Assembly (NCBI GenBank): GCA_019916065.1
Contig: CM034238.1
Location: forward strand, 36,610,402 to 36,674,401
Length of the DNA stretch: 64,000 bases
Source: Vitellaria paradoxa
Taxonomy: Eukaryota > Streptophyta > Magnoliopsida > Ericales > Sapotaceae
Reading direction: 5' to 3'
Shown in pieces: positions 10,991-23,650 of this stretch. How positions within the stretch are numbered: position 1 is the stretch's first letter; each line of letters starts with the position of its first letter. A program made the position numbers and the translations under genes. The notes below the pieces were generated by a model, which was not told where the DNA came from, searched no databases, and saw only the letters and a program-made list of their open reading frames with translations.

Positions 10991-11760
10991 TCGAGCCCTA
11001 ATTATTGGGGAGGACGAGAGAATTGATAGTGATGAGTTAATAGAGGAACAAGTGTACAAACCCAACATAGAGAAATTTGAAAATGTGGATGAAGAGTGTG
11101 AGGAACATTTAGTGGGATGCCTTAGGACTGTTTTCCCTAGTGTAGGAGAGAGACAACTCACCTCTAGCAATCCTCGAATGGGTGTAGTTCAGTGTATCCT
11201 TACACAAACCCAAGAGACAGAAGATTGGCGTCGTCATGCCATTTTTCACACTTACACTAAGATCAATGATAAGGGTTGTAAGGTCATAGTGAATAGTAGT
11301 AGTTGCATCAATGCAGTATCTTCAAGTATAGTTGCCCGTCTAAGACTTCAAATTATTCCCCACCCTCACCCATGTAATGTTTATTGGGTAGATGCCTCAT
11401 CCATAATGGTAAAAGAATGTTGTTAGGTGCCTATTCAGTTCCTTGATTATAAAGATAAAATTTGGTGTGATGTGATTTCTATGGATGTAGGACATATCCA
11501 TTTTGGGAAGGCCATGGTTGTTTGATTTAGATTTCATTCTTTATGGCCGTTCCAATTCATGCTTCTTTATGTTTAATGTAAAAAAGATTCATCTCAGGCA
11601 TATTCCTCCAAAACAGGCTAACCCTAGCAAAGGAAAAGATGTGATGAGTAGAAAAGGGTTGAACTTTATTAGTCCTAAAGAACTCATTTGTGATATGGGT
11701 GAACACGAATGTATCGTGTTTGCCTTGGTAGTTAAGAAAGTTCCTATAGACTCTCCGTAA
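10991..11760 (+). pseudogene. chromovirus protease region, active site lost
   Basis: The frame 10962-11426 leads into the aspartic protease. At 11292-11300 the catalytic D-[ST]-G triad reads Asn-Ser-Ser: the Asp codon has become AAT and the Gly codon AGT, both single G-to-A changes from the expected GAT and GGT. The frame stops at 11426 and resumes at 11503-11760 in another frame. The protease would be inactive even without the stops. Confidence 0.75.
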
Positions 11761-11799
11761 GAAACATCAGGAGAGGCAAATAAGATACCTGCAGAATTT

Positions 11800-13121
11800 T
11801 AAGATGTTTTTCCTGAGAATCTCCCAAATAGTTTACCCCCATTGCGTGATATTCAACATGCAATCGATTTAATCCCAGGAGTTACACTTCCTAACTTGCC
11901 ATATTATAGGATGAATCCTACTGAGCATGCTGAATTACAAAGGCATGTTGATGAACTTCACAAAAAGGGATTTATTAGAGAGAGCATGAGTCCATGTGCT
12001 GTTCCAGCCCTCTTAACCCCAAAGAAAGATAGTTCTTGGAGAGTGTGTGTAAGATAACTGTAAAGTATCATTTTCCTATCCCTCGGCTAGATGATATATT
12101 AGACATGATGGTGGGTGCTACGGTATCTTCTAAAATTGATTTGAAAAGTAAGTACCATCAGATTAGAATTCAGCCAGGGGATGAATGGAAAACTGCTTTT
12201 AAAACCAAAACTGGCCTTTATGAGTGGTTAGTCGTGCTTTTTGTGCTTTCAAATGCCCCTAGTACCTTCATAAGAGTAATGACTCAAGCACTGAAGCCAT
12301 TCATAGGAGAACTCTTGGTGGTTTATTTTAATGATATCCTTATTTATAGTTAAAGTAGGGATCAACATATGGATCACCTTGTTCAAGTTTGTTCCATCCT
12401 TAAGAAAGAAAACCTTTATGCTAACTTGAAGAAGTGCTCATTCTTTACTGATAAGGTTATTTTCCTAGAATTTGTGGTGTCCTTTGAAGGAATTTCCGCT
12501 GACCCCTCGAAAGTTAAAGCAATTCTAGATTGGCCTGAATCTAAAACTATTCATGAAGTGCGTAGTTTCCATGGGTTAACTACTTTTTATCGCTGATTTA
12601 TCAAAGGATTCAGCACCATTATGGCCTTTATAACTGAATGTATGAAACAATGAGAGTTTAAGTGGACAAAGAATGTTGCAAGGGCCTTTGAAAATATTAA
12701 GAAAAGAATGACTGAGCCCCTTATATTGTGTCTTCTTGATTTTTCGAAGGTCTTTGAAGTAGACTGCGATGCATCCGGAGTAGGTATTGAAGGAGCACTC
12801 AGTCAAAAGCGTTACCTTATCGCTTACTTTAGCGAGAAATTGTGTGAGGCTAAACAAAAATATCCCACCTATGACAAGGAATTTTATGCGGTGGTACAAG
12901 CTTTACGCTACTGGCGCCATTATTTACTCCTGAAAGAGTTTGTCTTTTATTCTGACCACGAAGCCTTACGTTATTTGAGTTTCCAAAAGAAATTTAATCA
13001 TAGGCATGGTCGTTGGATTGAGTACTTGCAAGCTTATTCGTTTGTCATAAAACATAAGTCAGGAGTTGAGAACAAAATAGCTGTACCCTTAGTCGTCGTG
13101 TGTCCTTACTTTCTGTCATGA
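11800..13121 (+). pseudogene. chromovirus reverse transcriptase and RNase H, broken
   Basis: RT homology runs through frames 11842-12057, 12036-12353 and 12369-12596. The [19 protein letters not shown] and LSNAPSTF segments are typical of Ty3/gypsy. The catalytic YxDD box reads Tyr-Phe-Asn-Asp (Asn codon at 12330-12332), so one metal-binding Asp is lost. A short stretch before FPIPRLDD appears deleted. RNase H follows at 12708-13121 with the DCDAS start and the SDHEALRYL motif. Stops at 12055, 12351 and 12594 separate the pieces. Confidence 0.85.
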
Positions 13122-13259
13122 GCGTTAAGGTTATAGGATTCAATAGACTTAAGGATGAGTATGAGTCATGTCCTGACTTTGGAGAAATTTTTCAAGAGCT
13201 ATGAAATGGAAGGCCTGAAGTTTCTGATGAGTTCCTTCTTCAGGACGGTTTCTTATTCA

Positions 13260-14048
13260 AGGATAATAAACTTTGCATCCCGAGGACTTCAGTACGGGAT
13301 TTCCTAGTGTGGGAAGTTCATGTTGGAGGTCTTTCAGGACATTTTGGACGTGACAAGACCATAGCGGAGTTGAACGTCAGTTTTATTGGCTGAGTTTGAA
13401 GAAGGATGTTGGTAGAATAGTAAGCCAATGTCAAACTTGTCAGTTAGCTAACCATAGGAAGCAGAATACTGGTCTTTATACCCCCTTCCTGTTCCTAGTT
13501 GTCCATGGCAAGATGTTAGTATGGACTTTGGTTTAGGTCTTCCACGCACACCTAAGAAACATTATTCTATTCTTGTGGTGGTAGATCGTTTTTCTAAAAT
13601 GGCTCATTTCATTCCCTGTAGTAAAATATTCGATGCTTCTAAAGTTGCCAATTTATACTTCTCGGAGATAGTCAAATTGTATGATCTACCTAAAACCATA
13701 GTGATTGATAGGGATGTTCGTTTTACTAGCTATTTTTGGCAAACTCTTTGGCATCTAATTGGTATAAAACTCAAATATTCTGCAACATATCACCCTCAAA
13801 CTAATGGCCAAATAGAAGTTGTTAACCATAGCTTAGGGAATCTCTTAAGGTGCTTAGTTAAAGATCATCATAGGAGTTGGGACTTAATCCTTCCTATGGC
13901 TCAGTTTGCCTACAATAATTCCGTGAATAAGTCGATAGGAATGAGCCCTTTTGAAGTTGTGCATGGTTATAAGCCCAGGAAACCTTTAGACATAGTTCCT
14001 ATGTCTCCATTTGCTAGAGTGTCTGAGTCGGCTGATGCGTTTGCTTAA
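13260..14048 (+). pseudogene. chromovirus integrase, core still open
   Basis: A broken zinc-binding (H2C2) region near 13300-13470 precedes an open 175-codon core (13521-14048). The DDE catalytic residues are visible: Asp in the opening MDFG, Asp in VIDRDVRF and Glu in NGQIEVVN. Integrase would insert the cDNA into host DNA. The zinc domain has stops and the core has no own start in the normal polyprotein, so this copy is not functional. Confidence 0.85.
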
Positions 14049-14640
14049 CATATTCGAGACTTACATGTTGATATCAATAAGCGATTAGAGTCAATTAATG
14101 CGACAAATAAACTTAAAGCTGATTTACATAAAAGACATGTTACTTTTAATGTTGGTGATTATGTGATGATTAGAATAAGGCCGGAAGTTTTCCTCCTAGA
14201 TCCGTTTCGAAATTGCAAGCTCATAGTGCTGGTCCTTTTAAAATTTTAAAACAGGTTGGATCAAATGCATACGTCATTGATATTCGATCGCACTTTGATT
14301 TTAGCCCTATCTTTAATGTTGAGGACCTTATTGCATACAAAGGACATATTCAACCCCCTAATGAACCATTTGATACCCCATCTGTTGACTATTACCCAGA
14401 CTTACTACCTACTATTTCATCACTACCACTAGTTTCTGCACACAATGATAAAATTGATGCTATTTTAGATGAGCAAGTTGATCTTGCCAAGGATGGCGTG
14501 GTTCGAATGTTCCTAGTTCGTTGGGTTGGTCGTCCTGATTTTGATTGCACTTAGATTCCCACCGAGACACTATAGTAGCTTGATTCAGACCTCATGGAGT
14601 TTTATGATAGTCGCCATGCCACCTCCTCATCAAAGCTGAG
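14049..14640 (+). pseudogene. integrase tail and chromodomain-like module
   Basis: The frame 14213-14554 continues the integrase C-terminal region and ends in a chromodomain-like segment (IDAILDEQ, then FLVRWVGRP) that stops just where the conserved Trp-rich part would follow. Chromodomains at this position define chromoviruses and bias insertion toward marked chromatin. Stops at 14046, 14552 and 14570 interrupt it. Confidence 0.7.
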
Positions 14641-14661
14641 TTCTTTCCACTCCAGGAGAGT

Positions 14662-15033
14662 TGGTGTGGACACCAATAGACGATATAAACGTGTGTATGG
14701 ACGTCGGGGCAAGGAGGCCCAACCATTATTATTATGGACTGATTATTAATATTTATTTTAGTTAATTAGGTTTTATTTTATTTATTATTTTGGACCGATT
14801 TGTTTTAGGCTATTTTAGTATTAGGTTTATTTTATTTTAGGCCTTTGTGTTAGGCCCATGATAATTTCTATTTAAACTCTAATTAGGGTTAGTTGAACAT
14901 TAATTGATTAATTGAATAATTCTGATTACTTTTCTCTCCTATGGCTGCTCTTCCTCCCCTCATTCTTCTCTTCTTATTCTCCTTCTTCTTTTTCTTCTTT
15001 GACCTTTTCTTTTTTCTACTCAACCCTACATCA
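14662..15033 (+). repeat. 3' LTR of the chromovirus
   Basis: Same ends as the 5' LTR (TGGTGTGGACACC to CCCTACATCA), 372 bp against 383 bp, the difference lying mainly in the CTT-rich tract. A short purine run CAGGAGAG just before it is the likely polypurine tract. Confidence 0.87.
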
Positions 15034-16520
15034 AGACGATCTAGATTCACCAAGAATCCCAAATCTCATAGCTCCCACTCAATCATATGCATCATCGCCT
15101 TCATGCCAACCCATAACTGACACAAGGTAGAAATGCAAAAGGGCATGTCTAATCAATACATATCACGATCATAATTATGCTTGCAATGTAATAAATGTGT
15201 TTGTATACTTGGGGAAGGCCAACTGTCAGATTCTCCTTATTCCAAGTAGGTGACCAGGGGAATCGGGAGTATCTGATGGGTTGGATTACGGACTATCTGA
15301 ATGACCATCCATGATGATCCCAAACAAAGTAATGCTTAGTCAAGTGCATCCTGATCGACCAAGTTCTGATTAGTCGATGCTCGATCAGCCACCTCCAAAG
15401 TGAGGCCTCGAAGAGACAAGCAATAAGATTGTCTTAAGTAAACTATAATACACCCTGCAAAGCATCCCACGAGATTTTCACCTATAATTTAGCAATCCTC
15501 TTCAACTAGAAGGTAAACACTCATCCCATAACAAGGGGCAACAATCATGGGATCCCTACATATCCCTTAATGGGAGAATATTCATGCCCACAACGGACAT
15601 GATCCTCATTGATTACCTTCTTATCTTCTTGCCATGCTTGGGCTTATATAAAGAAAACTCCACTAATTTCGTAAGGTATGATACTTTTTCCTGGCCAAAA
15701 TTCTATCAAAATTATTATAAAACTCTTACTAACATAAGTGTCAAAAACTTCTTGACAAGTACTACACCAATGTTCGAGAGAAATAGCCAATTATATACAC
15801 TAAGGATCAATTGCTCGTGATTTTGACAAGACGTACGAATTCATTACATCCTTTGTGGAGAACTCAACTACTCCATTACCCTACTACTTGCTACAAATCC
15901 TGAGATGGCTGAATGCAGCATGCATCTTGTAACTGTCGAAAAATGGTCAAACTGGGAGATTTTGACTCTTCTACTTCTTGTTTTGTAACTACCCTTAATT
16001 AGCTAGTTGGTTGATCGTCCGTTAAGGTTATTGGTGAATCTCAAACATCCCTTCTCAAGTTCCTAACAATTATCAATATTTTTTGATCTTTTATCAGCCT
16101 ATACTCTAATCTGTTGAGGCCATAGGCTATTTTCTACACATTGATTGCCTAATTTTCATAGTCATATCTGGCAAATTTTCTTTTTCAAGCCGAGTAAAAA
16201 AATTACCTTAATCATTCAACCGAGAATTCACATAGCCTACCATGACTTGTTAGGCTGAGAATAACCTTTCCATCAATTTTCTTAACAAAGGTTCAAATAT
16301 CAATTAGCCATAGGCAATAAAAACCCATTACCGTCAAACGTCATCTCTAACCTATTCATGCCACGTGTCATGATCTTAGTAGTGGAGAACTTGGCGACCA
16401 AATGAAAATAGAAAGCTATACATAGATAAAGAAAAAATTTCAAGTTTAATTATAGTGAGTCCATAATATTTCATTTTTATTTTGGTTCTCATAAAATATG
16501 ATACCTTAATGAGAAAATGG
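15034..16520. other. continuation of older interrupted sequence, LTR-like in part
   Basis: Less AT-rich at its start. It holds a TATATAAAG box near 15646 within a stretch that resembles a retroelement LTR or promoter. I found no matching second LTR. The 78-codon frame at 15584-15820 overlaps this and has no domain. No gene is supported. Confidence 0.3.
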
Positions 16521-17033
16521 TAAGGGATGGCAATGGATCGGATCAGGATCGGGTATTTTTTATACCATCCCCTAATTCGTCAAGTAAAAGAAAATAACCA
16601 GACTAGGCAGGTACCATTGGAAAATTTTTAACTAGCTACCATCGGCTAACCCATTAGGTAATTGGATACTCATTGGATAATCGGGTACCCATAGCCTTTA
16701 AATATGAAGTGGTTAAATCATGAATAAGGATTAAAAAAATTTTGAATACAATAACTTTATAAATAATTTACATCTTAATATACTGAAAAAATTATCTTTA
16801 AATAAAGTATTTAAATATTTTTATTTTGTAAAATTTATTATATTATTTGTATAAAAAAAATTTAAAAACAAATCTCATAATTGATCTCATCTTACATCTC
16901 TACTATAATTAAGTTAAAAAAAAAATGTGTCCATTCATTACATCAAGAACTAAATTCTAAGTCCAAAATAAATTATTTGGCATCAGCATCTTAAATTATT
17001 TGGTATAAATTAAATGGATTCTATTCTTTAAAC

Positions 17034-17068
<35 letters not shown>

Positions 17069-17303
17069 AATTTAGTATCCGAATTAATGGTATTATTTGT
17101 ATAAATTAAGTGTATCCGATAATTTAGGCTGGTAACTGAGTAATTTAGATTAGTTATCAGATAATACTTGTTGAGTACCCAATAAATGGGTAAATGGTGC
17201 GGATAATTTGAGCAGTTATAGGGTAATATCTATTGGATATCCTATAATTAGGATAGGGTTTGGATAATACCCCTTAGGTACACTGCATTTACCATCTCCG
17301 TAT
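16521..17303. mobile_element. hAT-like non-autonomous element
   Basis: The left end AAGGGATGGCAATGGATC and the right end (reverse complement CGGAGATGGTAAATGCAG) form weak inverted termini of the GGGATGGCAAT type seen in many plant hAT-derived MITEs. The interior has repeated GGGTA/TACCC words. The right border may instead lie near 17433. I could not find a clean 8-bp duplication. Confidence 0.4.
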
Positions 17304-17896
17304 CCGTACCCTATAGTTATTTTATTTTTATACCATAAACCCCCAATGACTCATAAAACTTAAAAATAACCGTAGTTAACGATTCAGGGTCAAACGGGTA
17401 CCCGTCGAGGCGAGTTGAAATTATCATGCCTAGATGTGGTCTTTTGTATAGGCATTTCCTTAATGCAAGCTTATTTTCTGTGTTAATAAAATTCTATTGG
17501 TGATAAATATATATATATATATATATCATTTGTATTTTATGAATAAATATATATGTAGTTCACAAAATACAAATTAGCGGAATCAAAATTGTATGCTACG
17601 CATATATACCTAACACTTTGCCCAAATTATACAACTCTTTAGCATGTGAGAAATAAGGAAAAATTTATCAAGCGTGTTAAAATGGCAAAGGAATTGAATC
17701 ATTGACTCTTTTTGCATATAATAACAAATAAAAGGTGGTCTTTTGGATTCAATAAAAGATGGAAAAAATACCAAAAAATCATAATATTATTTATATGAAT
17801 AAGTAGATCCTAAAAGTTGTACGGTCTAAACCTAGATTACAAGAACAAACAGTAAAATATGTTGTAAACTATATAATAAACCATGTGAAAATAGAA

Positions 17897-17931
<35 letters not shown>

Positions 17932-17932
17932 T
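17036..17932. repeat. (TA)n microsatellites
   Basis: Long TA dinucleotide runs at 17036-17064, 17504-17526 and 17901-17932. Similar runs occur at about 22267-22292, 22700-22728, 31578-31600, 59227-59246 and 61374-61392. A CT run lies at 22342-22363. Confidence 0.9.
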
Positions 17933-20100
17933 CAATGCCTAAGTAAATAAGAGATATATTCTAAGTTAGATTTTTAATCATGCTCAATAACTAGCTAGAA
18001 GAAGATTAATAACTCACTGATTACATAATTCTAGCATGGTAATAGTCCTTTACACCTTTGATCAAAAAATTAAAAGAAAAACAGTTATTACTTGCTCTTT
18101 TTTAATATTAAATCAATCCTAAACTATTATACACCATGGTCCTTTGGTAAAATTAAAAAAAAAAAAAAAAGAAAAAGACTTTCTAAGCAAGCACAAGGTG
18201 ATATTTTCATATGCAAAAATATTTAAGAATATACCTTGGAATGCCATTACAAATGCTTGGAAACACGAACAACCACAACTCTGATCTTCGATATTTACTC
18301 TTTTGCCACGTGAACCTTTGAAGTGTAGTACGATAGAAAACAATGCATAAAGCACATGTGCGTAGAAATTGGATACCTGGGTGGATGCACAAATATCATT
18401 ATGATATCAATATTCAAATAAAAAAAAAAATTTGTTTTGTCGTAAAAAATTATGATGTCCTTTGCTTTAATTAACTTGTGTTCTAATGTTAACTATTCTT
18501 TGGTCTAGACATGCAAATCTATTATTTGACACAATTGATCAATACAAGAATATACATAAATTTGTAGGGATTTTTTGGAGTTTGTTTTCGATCGGGTTTT
18601 TTATCCTTATATATATGGATCATATTGTTTATCTATACTAAGTTCAAATTAGTATTTTCAAGGCTAAAGTTAACAGAAAAACTAAGAACAAAATGAGAGG
18701 GTTTCTTAAAAGGTTTTCTTCAAGGTTCATTTATCTCCTTATAATTTTTTACTTATTGTTAGAGTTACATTGACAACCAAATCTTACCGTACCCGTGAAC
18801 ATAAGTATATTACCAAATCATGTAAATCTTGAGCTTATTTTGTAGTTGTTTTCTTGTTCGTTTATTTTACCATCTTCATTTGAGTGTTGCATAAAATTAA
18901 TCCCGTTTTTCGAACAATAATCCTCTTATGGACACCAATAATCAAAACATCATTTCAAGTCAGATTGGAGTTGGTATTTACCCCGATCCATTTGAATCCA
19001 CTAGTAGTCTATCACAGAGTTTAGCACTTGTTCTAGTTTCTAATCAAAGCAGATAGTTTTCTCAACTAATGGAAACACCCCCAGCCAAATTCACAAATAA
19101 TAATGAAAGTGACCCTTGTGCAAGCCAATCAACTCGGGTATTTTTTGTCATAAATCTCCAACATCTCTCTTATTATTTGCTTTTAAATTATTACATGGTT
19201 TTTTTAGGCTATCAATTCATGGTCAAACCAGAAATAAGACAATTGATTCTCTTAATCAAGATAGGGCAAAACATAGATGGTTTAATTATTGTCATTAAAA
19301 AGTGATGAATTTGTATCATATTTAGGATTTGTTTGGCATGGTTAAAAAAATAATTGTTTTTATCTTCTTTTAACTATAGTTAGTATACTCAATAAAAATT
19401 AAAAGGTTAAAATCTCTCCCCCTAAAATATTAAAAGCTTGGGGTAAAGATGTTTGAAAATTTTATGGAGTATATAGAGCTAAAAAGCATCCAATCCCTTT
19501 GATTCTATCATATGATAAGCTCTATCTCATATTGGTGAAGATTTCAATTATTCCCTCTAAAAAAATTAACTATTTTACATTTGTTCTTTTTTGGCTCATA
19601 TTTTGCACTTCTCGGAAAGGAAAACAATTTAATGTAATGCTTTTGGAGATGCGAAATTTTTCTTTTTAATTTTTTTATTTTGAATGTGAATAATATGTCT
19701 AAAAGTTACTAATAAAAAATTAAATTTTAATGAAACAAAAAGACATGTAAAACAAAAAAGTAGCAAAAAGAATCCTGTCAGTAATAAATAGTAAACTAAT
19801 AGAAGCTTACTTCAGAAGAGAAAATAGATGATTTTTTATAAATTACATCAACTATGATCAATTTAACAAAAATAAATAAACGAATATATATCTATTAAGG
19901 GATCTAGAGAGTTGAGACTACCGAGACAGCATATGTAGTTTCCAACGAATATGTTTTAATTTTGATCTAAATTCTAATCATGTAATACTTCAAGTGACCT
20001 GATCATGATCATTCATGACTACACACAAACTTGGATCTCACTTTAATTCTTTGACAATTGCTTTTGTAAAAACAAAAATTGAAGTTCAAACTTGAAAAAG
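17434..20100. other. AT-rich intergenic stretch, no gene supported
   Basis: No domain-bearing frame. A short open stretch at 18929-19050 has a faint resemblance to the N-terminus of copia gag proteins, too weak to annotate. The antisense frames at 18119-18392 are chance frames. Confidence 0.5.
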
Positions 20101-20139
20101 AAATAAGAATTAAAAGTAAGAGCAATTAATAAAGGGAGG

Positions 20140-20410
20140 ATTAAAAGAAAATAAGTAATTCCAGAAACTCTTAACCTTACTTATGCTGATGACACAGGGC
20201 TGATTCAAAGGTTGATGCTCCAGAAATTAACAAACTGAGGAGATGATCAAAGCAAGATACAACATAAACATACACATATATATATAGATCAACGTTGGTA
20301 TGGTTTAATCGTGCAAAGAGTCAACAGAAGCAGAGAAGGGAAACCTCTAAGAAAATGCAAATAAAAAAACGTTCTTACCTGCCCCATAGATATATGATAT
20401 TATAGCCTAA
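20140..20410 (-). other. first-exon-like module, copy 1
   Basis: Shares blocks with 23340-23650: GCTGATGACA, then GGAGATGATC/GGAGATGATG, and further right GGAAACCTCTAAGAAAATGC matching GGAAACCTCTACGAAAACGC. On the minus strand it reads as a transcription-start-like region followed by an exon ending in a donor-like AAGGTTAAG. No coding frame. It is probably the relic of a duplicated promoter and first exon. Confidence 0.35.
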
Positions 20411-20639
20411 TTAAGATGTTCTTGGTACCTATAAAAAATAAAACTTCTCATGGATTTAATAATCAATAATGTCATGGATTGGATTTAGTCAAGCATATGT
20501 CATATGTCTTGTAATTCATCAAACATCTTATAATTAGCCAAATATTCCATTTTCTTTCAATAAATCTTTGAATATGGTCTAACAGAGAGAGAGGAGGGAA
20601 TGACATTGTGAGGATGATGTGGTTTGGAACCCGTTTCAT

Positions 20640-22010
20640 AAAAATTTATTGTATAGTCCTTTTATAATAATTAGCAAATTTAGTTCATTAATTGCTTCAC
20701 TTCAGGTTTGACCTCTATTTTTTTTTTCAACTGTTTTGATCTCTATTAATTTTCCTTTATATTTCAACATTTTAAAGAAAATATTTTTGAGTATTTTCCC
20801 CATATAATTATAAATGTTAAATGATCATCATTTCTCATTTATGGTGAATGTCATTAGCAATGAGTTGTATATACAACTTTTTTTCGAATTAAGGAAGAAA
20901 GAAAAAACAAAAAGTAGCTACCCTAATCACATGCATATATAAGATTCTAAAGAAATTTATTTCTTTTAAATACTAATTTGTTTTTCTCATTTTTTAGCCA
21001 ATGAAACAAATTAAAGAATATTTCTACATCTTTTATTTTACCTGATTTTTTCCTTTAAAAAAATTCAGAATCTAAATATAGCCTGCGTACTTTCAATTAA
21101 AGCCCATTTTAACCCAAACTTCTTCATACTTTGAACTTTCTTTCAATTAAATCTAAATATAGCCCAAGTAGTTGAAACTTAAAACTAGAACGTCCCATGT
21201 AAGAATCAACTGTCCAAACCGAGCATATGGCTTTTAATATCAACAGAACTTGACAATTAGCTAGTTTTAGGCATTTAGGACTTACAGGAACGAACAACAC
21301 AGGAACCTAAGCATCAAATCCCTTGGAATGGCTCGAGAAATTTATACTTTTAAGTTGATTAAATTTAGAGTGTTACAAGTTAAATTTGTTTATAATTTAA
21401 TTTTAAATTCATTCATTATAATTTCTATTAGTATTTAATTTAATTATTTTAAATCTTCTATTTTAGGTTTAATGGATTCCCTGGAGTTTTGAGTCTTTTC
21501 CTTACTCAAAGACTTTTTTTTTCTCCTTTGTAAATTCATTTACTTAAGGATAATGTAATAAATATTTTACTTTTTATTTTACCAAGATTTATATTTATGT
21601 TAAATAATTTAATTTTATCGTGGTATATGTTGATACAGGTTACATGAATGTAAAGGTGTTGTTGTATATTATAACAGATTTTCTTAATTTCAACAAAATT
21701 AACCAAATACTATTTTTCTTTACTTTTCTATTCATGGTTGCGTGAGTGATTAACATTACGCTTTAACTATTTTTCAAATTTAATTTGCATAAAAGATTCT
21801 AGAGCCACAATCCCTCCAAACATGAATTAGAATCCAAATTTTTGATAAAAGAAAAACAAAACTCATAAATGGAGAGAGAGACGAAAGGCAGCCAGTTCCT
21901 GCTCCCATCCTCCTCCCCTTCCACGTCTACCCATACGAGCATGCTTAAATTTCAACTGAAATTTGATCTCAATACTCTCCATTTTGGGGGCAAGAAAATC
22001 GTAAAATGAA
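20640..22010. other. AT-rich intergenic stretch with one dispersed repeat
   Basis: The only structure I see is the ~340-bp repeat at 21370-21715, listed separately. A GA-rich and C-rich patch lies near 21870-21930. Confidence 0.45.
21370..21715. repeat. ~340-bp dispersed repeat, copy 1
   Basis: Matches 58880-59215 in order over several blocks, including TTCATTCATTATAATTT, TTAAGGATAAT and CATGAATGTA. The second copy lies inside the CACTA-type element, so this may be a piece of a related element. It is diverged, and the borders are approximate. Confidence 0.5.
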
Positions 22011-22018
22011 TTTAAAAC

Positions 22019-22694
22019 TAGACCTATCAATGGATTAGATTTAGTCCAAATCCAACTCGAATTAGATTCAATAATATTAGAACAGATTCGTCTAATTAGA
22101 TTTATAACCCAACAGATCTGGATTTATTAGATTTAAGAATTAATGGATCTGGATCCGAATGGTCGGTTAGATCATTATTTTTAAAAATAAAATATTTAAA
22201 AAAAATAAAAATTTTAAAAATATTTTAAATAAAAATATTTATTTTAACTATTTTTACCCTACTCCGTGTATATATATATATATATATATATATGAAACAT
22301 ATACACATTATGTATTGAAGTGGCTGCAAATTCCCTTTCCATCTCTCTCTCTCTCTCTCTCTCCCTCCCCCTCTAAAACTGTATGAGGCTGTGATGATGT
22401 CTCCTAAGAAAATCAGGCAACTGAATCACCAAATCAGGTCTTAGCGGGGCAACTCTAATTGGCCCCTTTGAGATTTGATATTTATAAGAAGCATTTCATA
22501 TATATATCGATCGAGCACTACTGTAATGTACTGGAGTACAAACAATTTGGACCATTATCATTCTGCAAAATTCAACTGCAATGATATATGCATGCGTGAT
22601 GCGTCCATATTGCACATCAATTCTTGTCCATAAAAAGTATAAATGAAAGCCGAGATTCTGAGTTTGGATGCAAAAATGCAAAATCTAAAATGTA

Positions 22695-22733
<39 letters not shown>

Positions 22734-22954
22734 TTTGGTCCTTGTCTTACACGAACGGTGTTTGCATATATTAAATAAAATATTTTTTTATTTTTATGAA
22801 ATGATGATTTAAAAAATATATTTTTTAAAATAATTTAGATCTACAGAGTATATAGATTTGGATTAGATCCTACAAATTAAATTTAATTATTTTTGAATCT
22901 GAATCTGATGGATCAGATTCAAATCAGATCCAGATCTGCCCACTAACAGACATA
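22019..22954. mobile_element. hAT-like MITE
   Basis: A 936-bp non-coding element. The left end TAGACCTATCAATGG and the right end (reverse complement TATGTCTGTTAGTGG) are imperfect inverted termini of the TAGACCTGTCAATGG type. The flanks TTTAAAAC (22011-22018) and TTTAAAAT (22955-22962) form an 8-bp target duplication with one mismatch, the length expected for hAT. The interior has AT runs and GATCTGGATC-like words. Confidence 0.6.
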
Positions 22955-23339
22955 TTTAAAATTAAGACTAATTATTAAAAACTAAGACTAATTAATAACT
23001 TAATGTAAGATTCTAAAATCAGCTTGGTAATTCACTTCACTTCTTAAAGTTCAAAAAATTATAAAGAGAAAAGTAAAAGGAAGCAATTTTAAATAACAGA
23101 TCAACTATCGATAAACTATTTTTGTTCGTAACTAATTTAAATCTATCTATTTATAAAAAATTAAAAAAATTAATTATATACGATGAAATCAGAGCATAAT
23201 TTTCATGCATTCATAATATGAATTTTAAGATACTATGGACTTGATGGGATCACTTTCATTTTAAGATTGCCATCCTAAAAACCAAAATTTATATTCCAAA
23301 CAGTATCAAAATAAGGGCAAGAACAAAGAAGAAAGAAAA

Positions 23340-23650
23340 TGAATAGAAAAGTAGCAATCCCGGAAACTCACCTTGAGCAGATTCAGAGAGATTAGCGCTG
23401 ATGACAAAGTTCCGAAAACCAAGGAGATGATGCCGCAGCACTTCAATTTCAATCAACACTGCTTTCCTTCGCCATCCAGGCTAGACTTTTAGGTCTGCAG
23501 AGTCAACCCCAAAGTCTCCGAGTGGGCCGTCTTGGTCACCCACGACTTGGCTTTTCAGAGAATCCCGCTCCTGTGAAGAAAGGAAACCTCTACGAAAACG
23601 CAAAGGAATGTACTTCTAGCAGCCCCGTGTGGATATAATAATAATAATAG
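23340..23650 (-). other. first-exon-like module, copy 2 (best preserved)
   Basis: On the minus strand the segment runs from the CCACACGGGGC side through GTCGTGGGTGACCAAGA and ends in CTGCTCAAG followed by GTGAGTTTCC, a strong plant 5' splice donor near 23371. No long reading frame, so it would be a 5'-UTR exon. Partial copies occur at 20140-20410 and 24556-24712, and traces at 26340-26470, 30320-30370 and 33540-33660. What gene it once served is unknown. Confidence 0.45.

Larger units (their letters stand above)
7529..15033 (+). mobile_element. Ty3/gypsy chromovirus (Reina-like), full length but decayed
   Basis: A 7.5-kb element with two LTRs (7529-7911 and 14662-15033), a tRNA-Met primer site, a long leader with tandem repeats, then gag, protease, RT, RNase H, integrase and a chromodomain-like tail in gypsy order. 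Flanks GGACG (7524-7528) and AGACG (15034-15038) are a 5-bp target duplication with one mismatch. LTRs are roughly 93% identical by eye. Frameshifts and stops interrupt every domain. The RT wording around the DDILIYS motif, the short LTRs and the C-terminal chromodomain point to the Reina clade of chromoviruses; the clade call is inference. Confidence 0.88.

Noticed and set aside
18929..19300. Possible copia gag N-terminus
   Set aside because: Only a short, vague resemblance (LALVLVS), with no other retroelement domain or LTR nearby.
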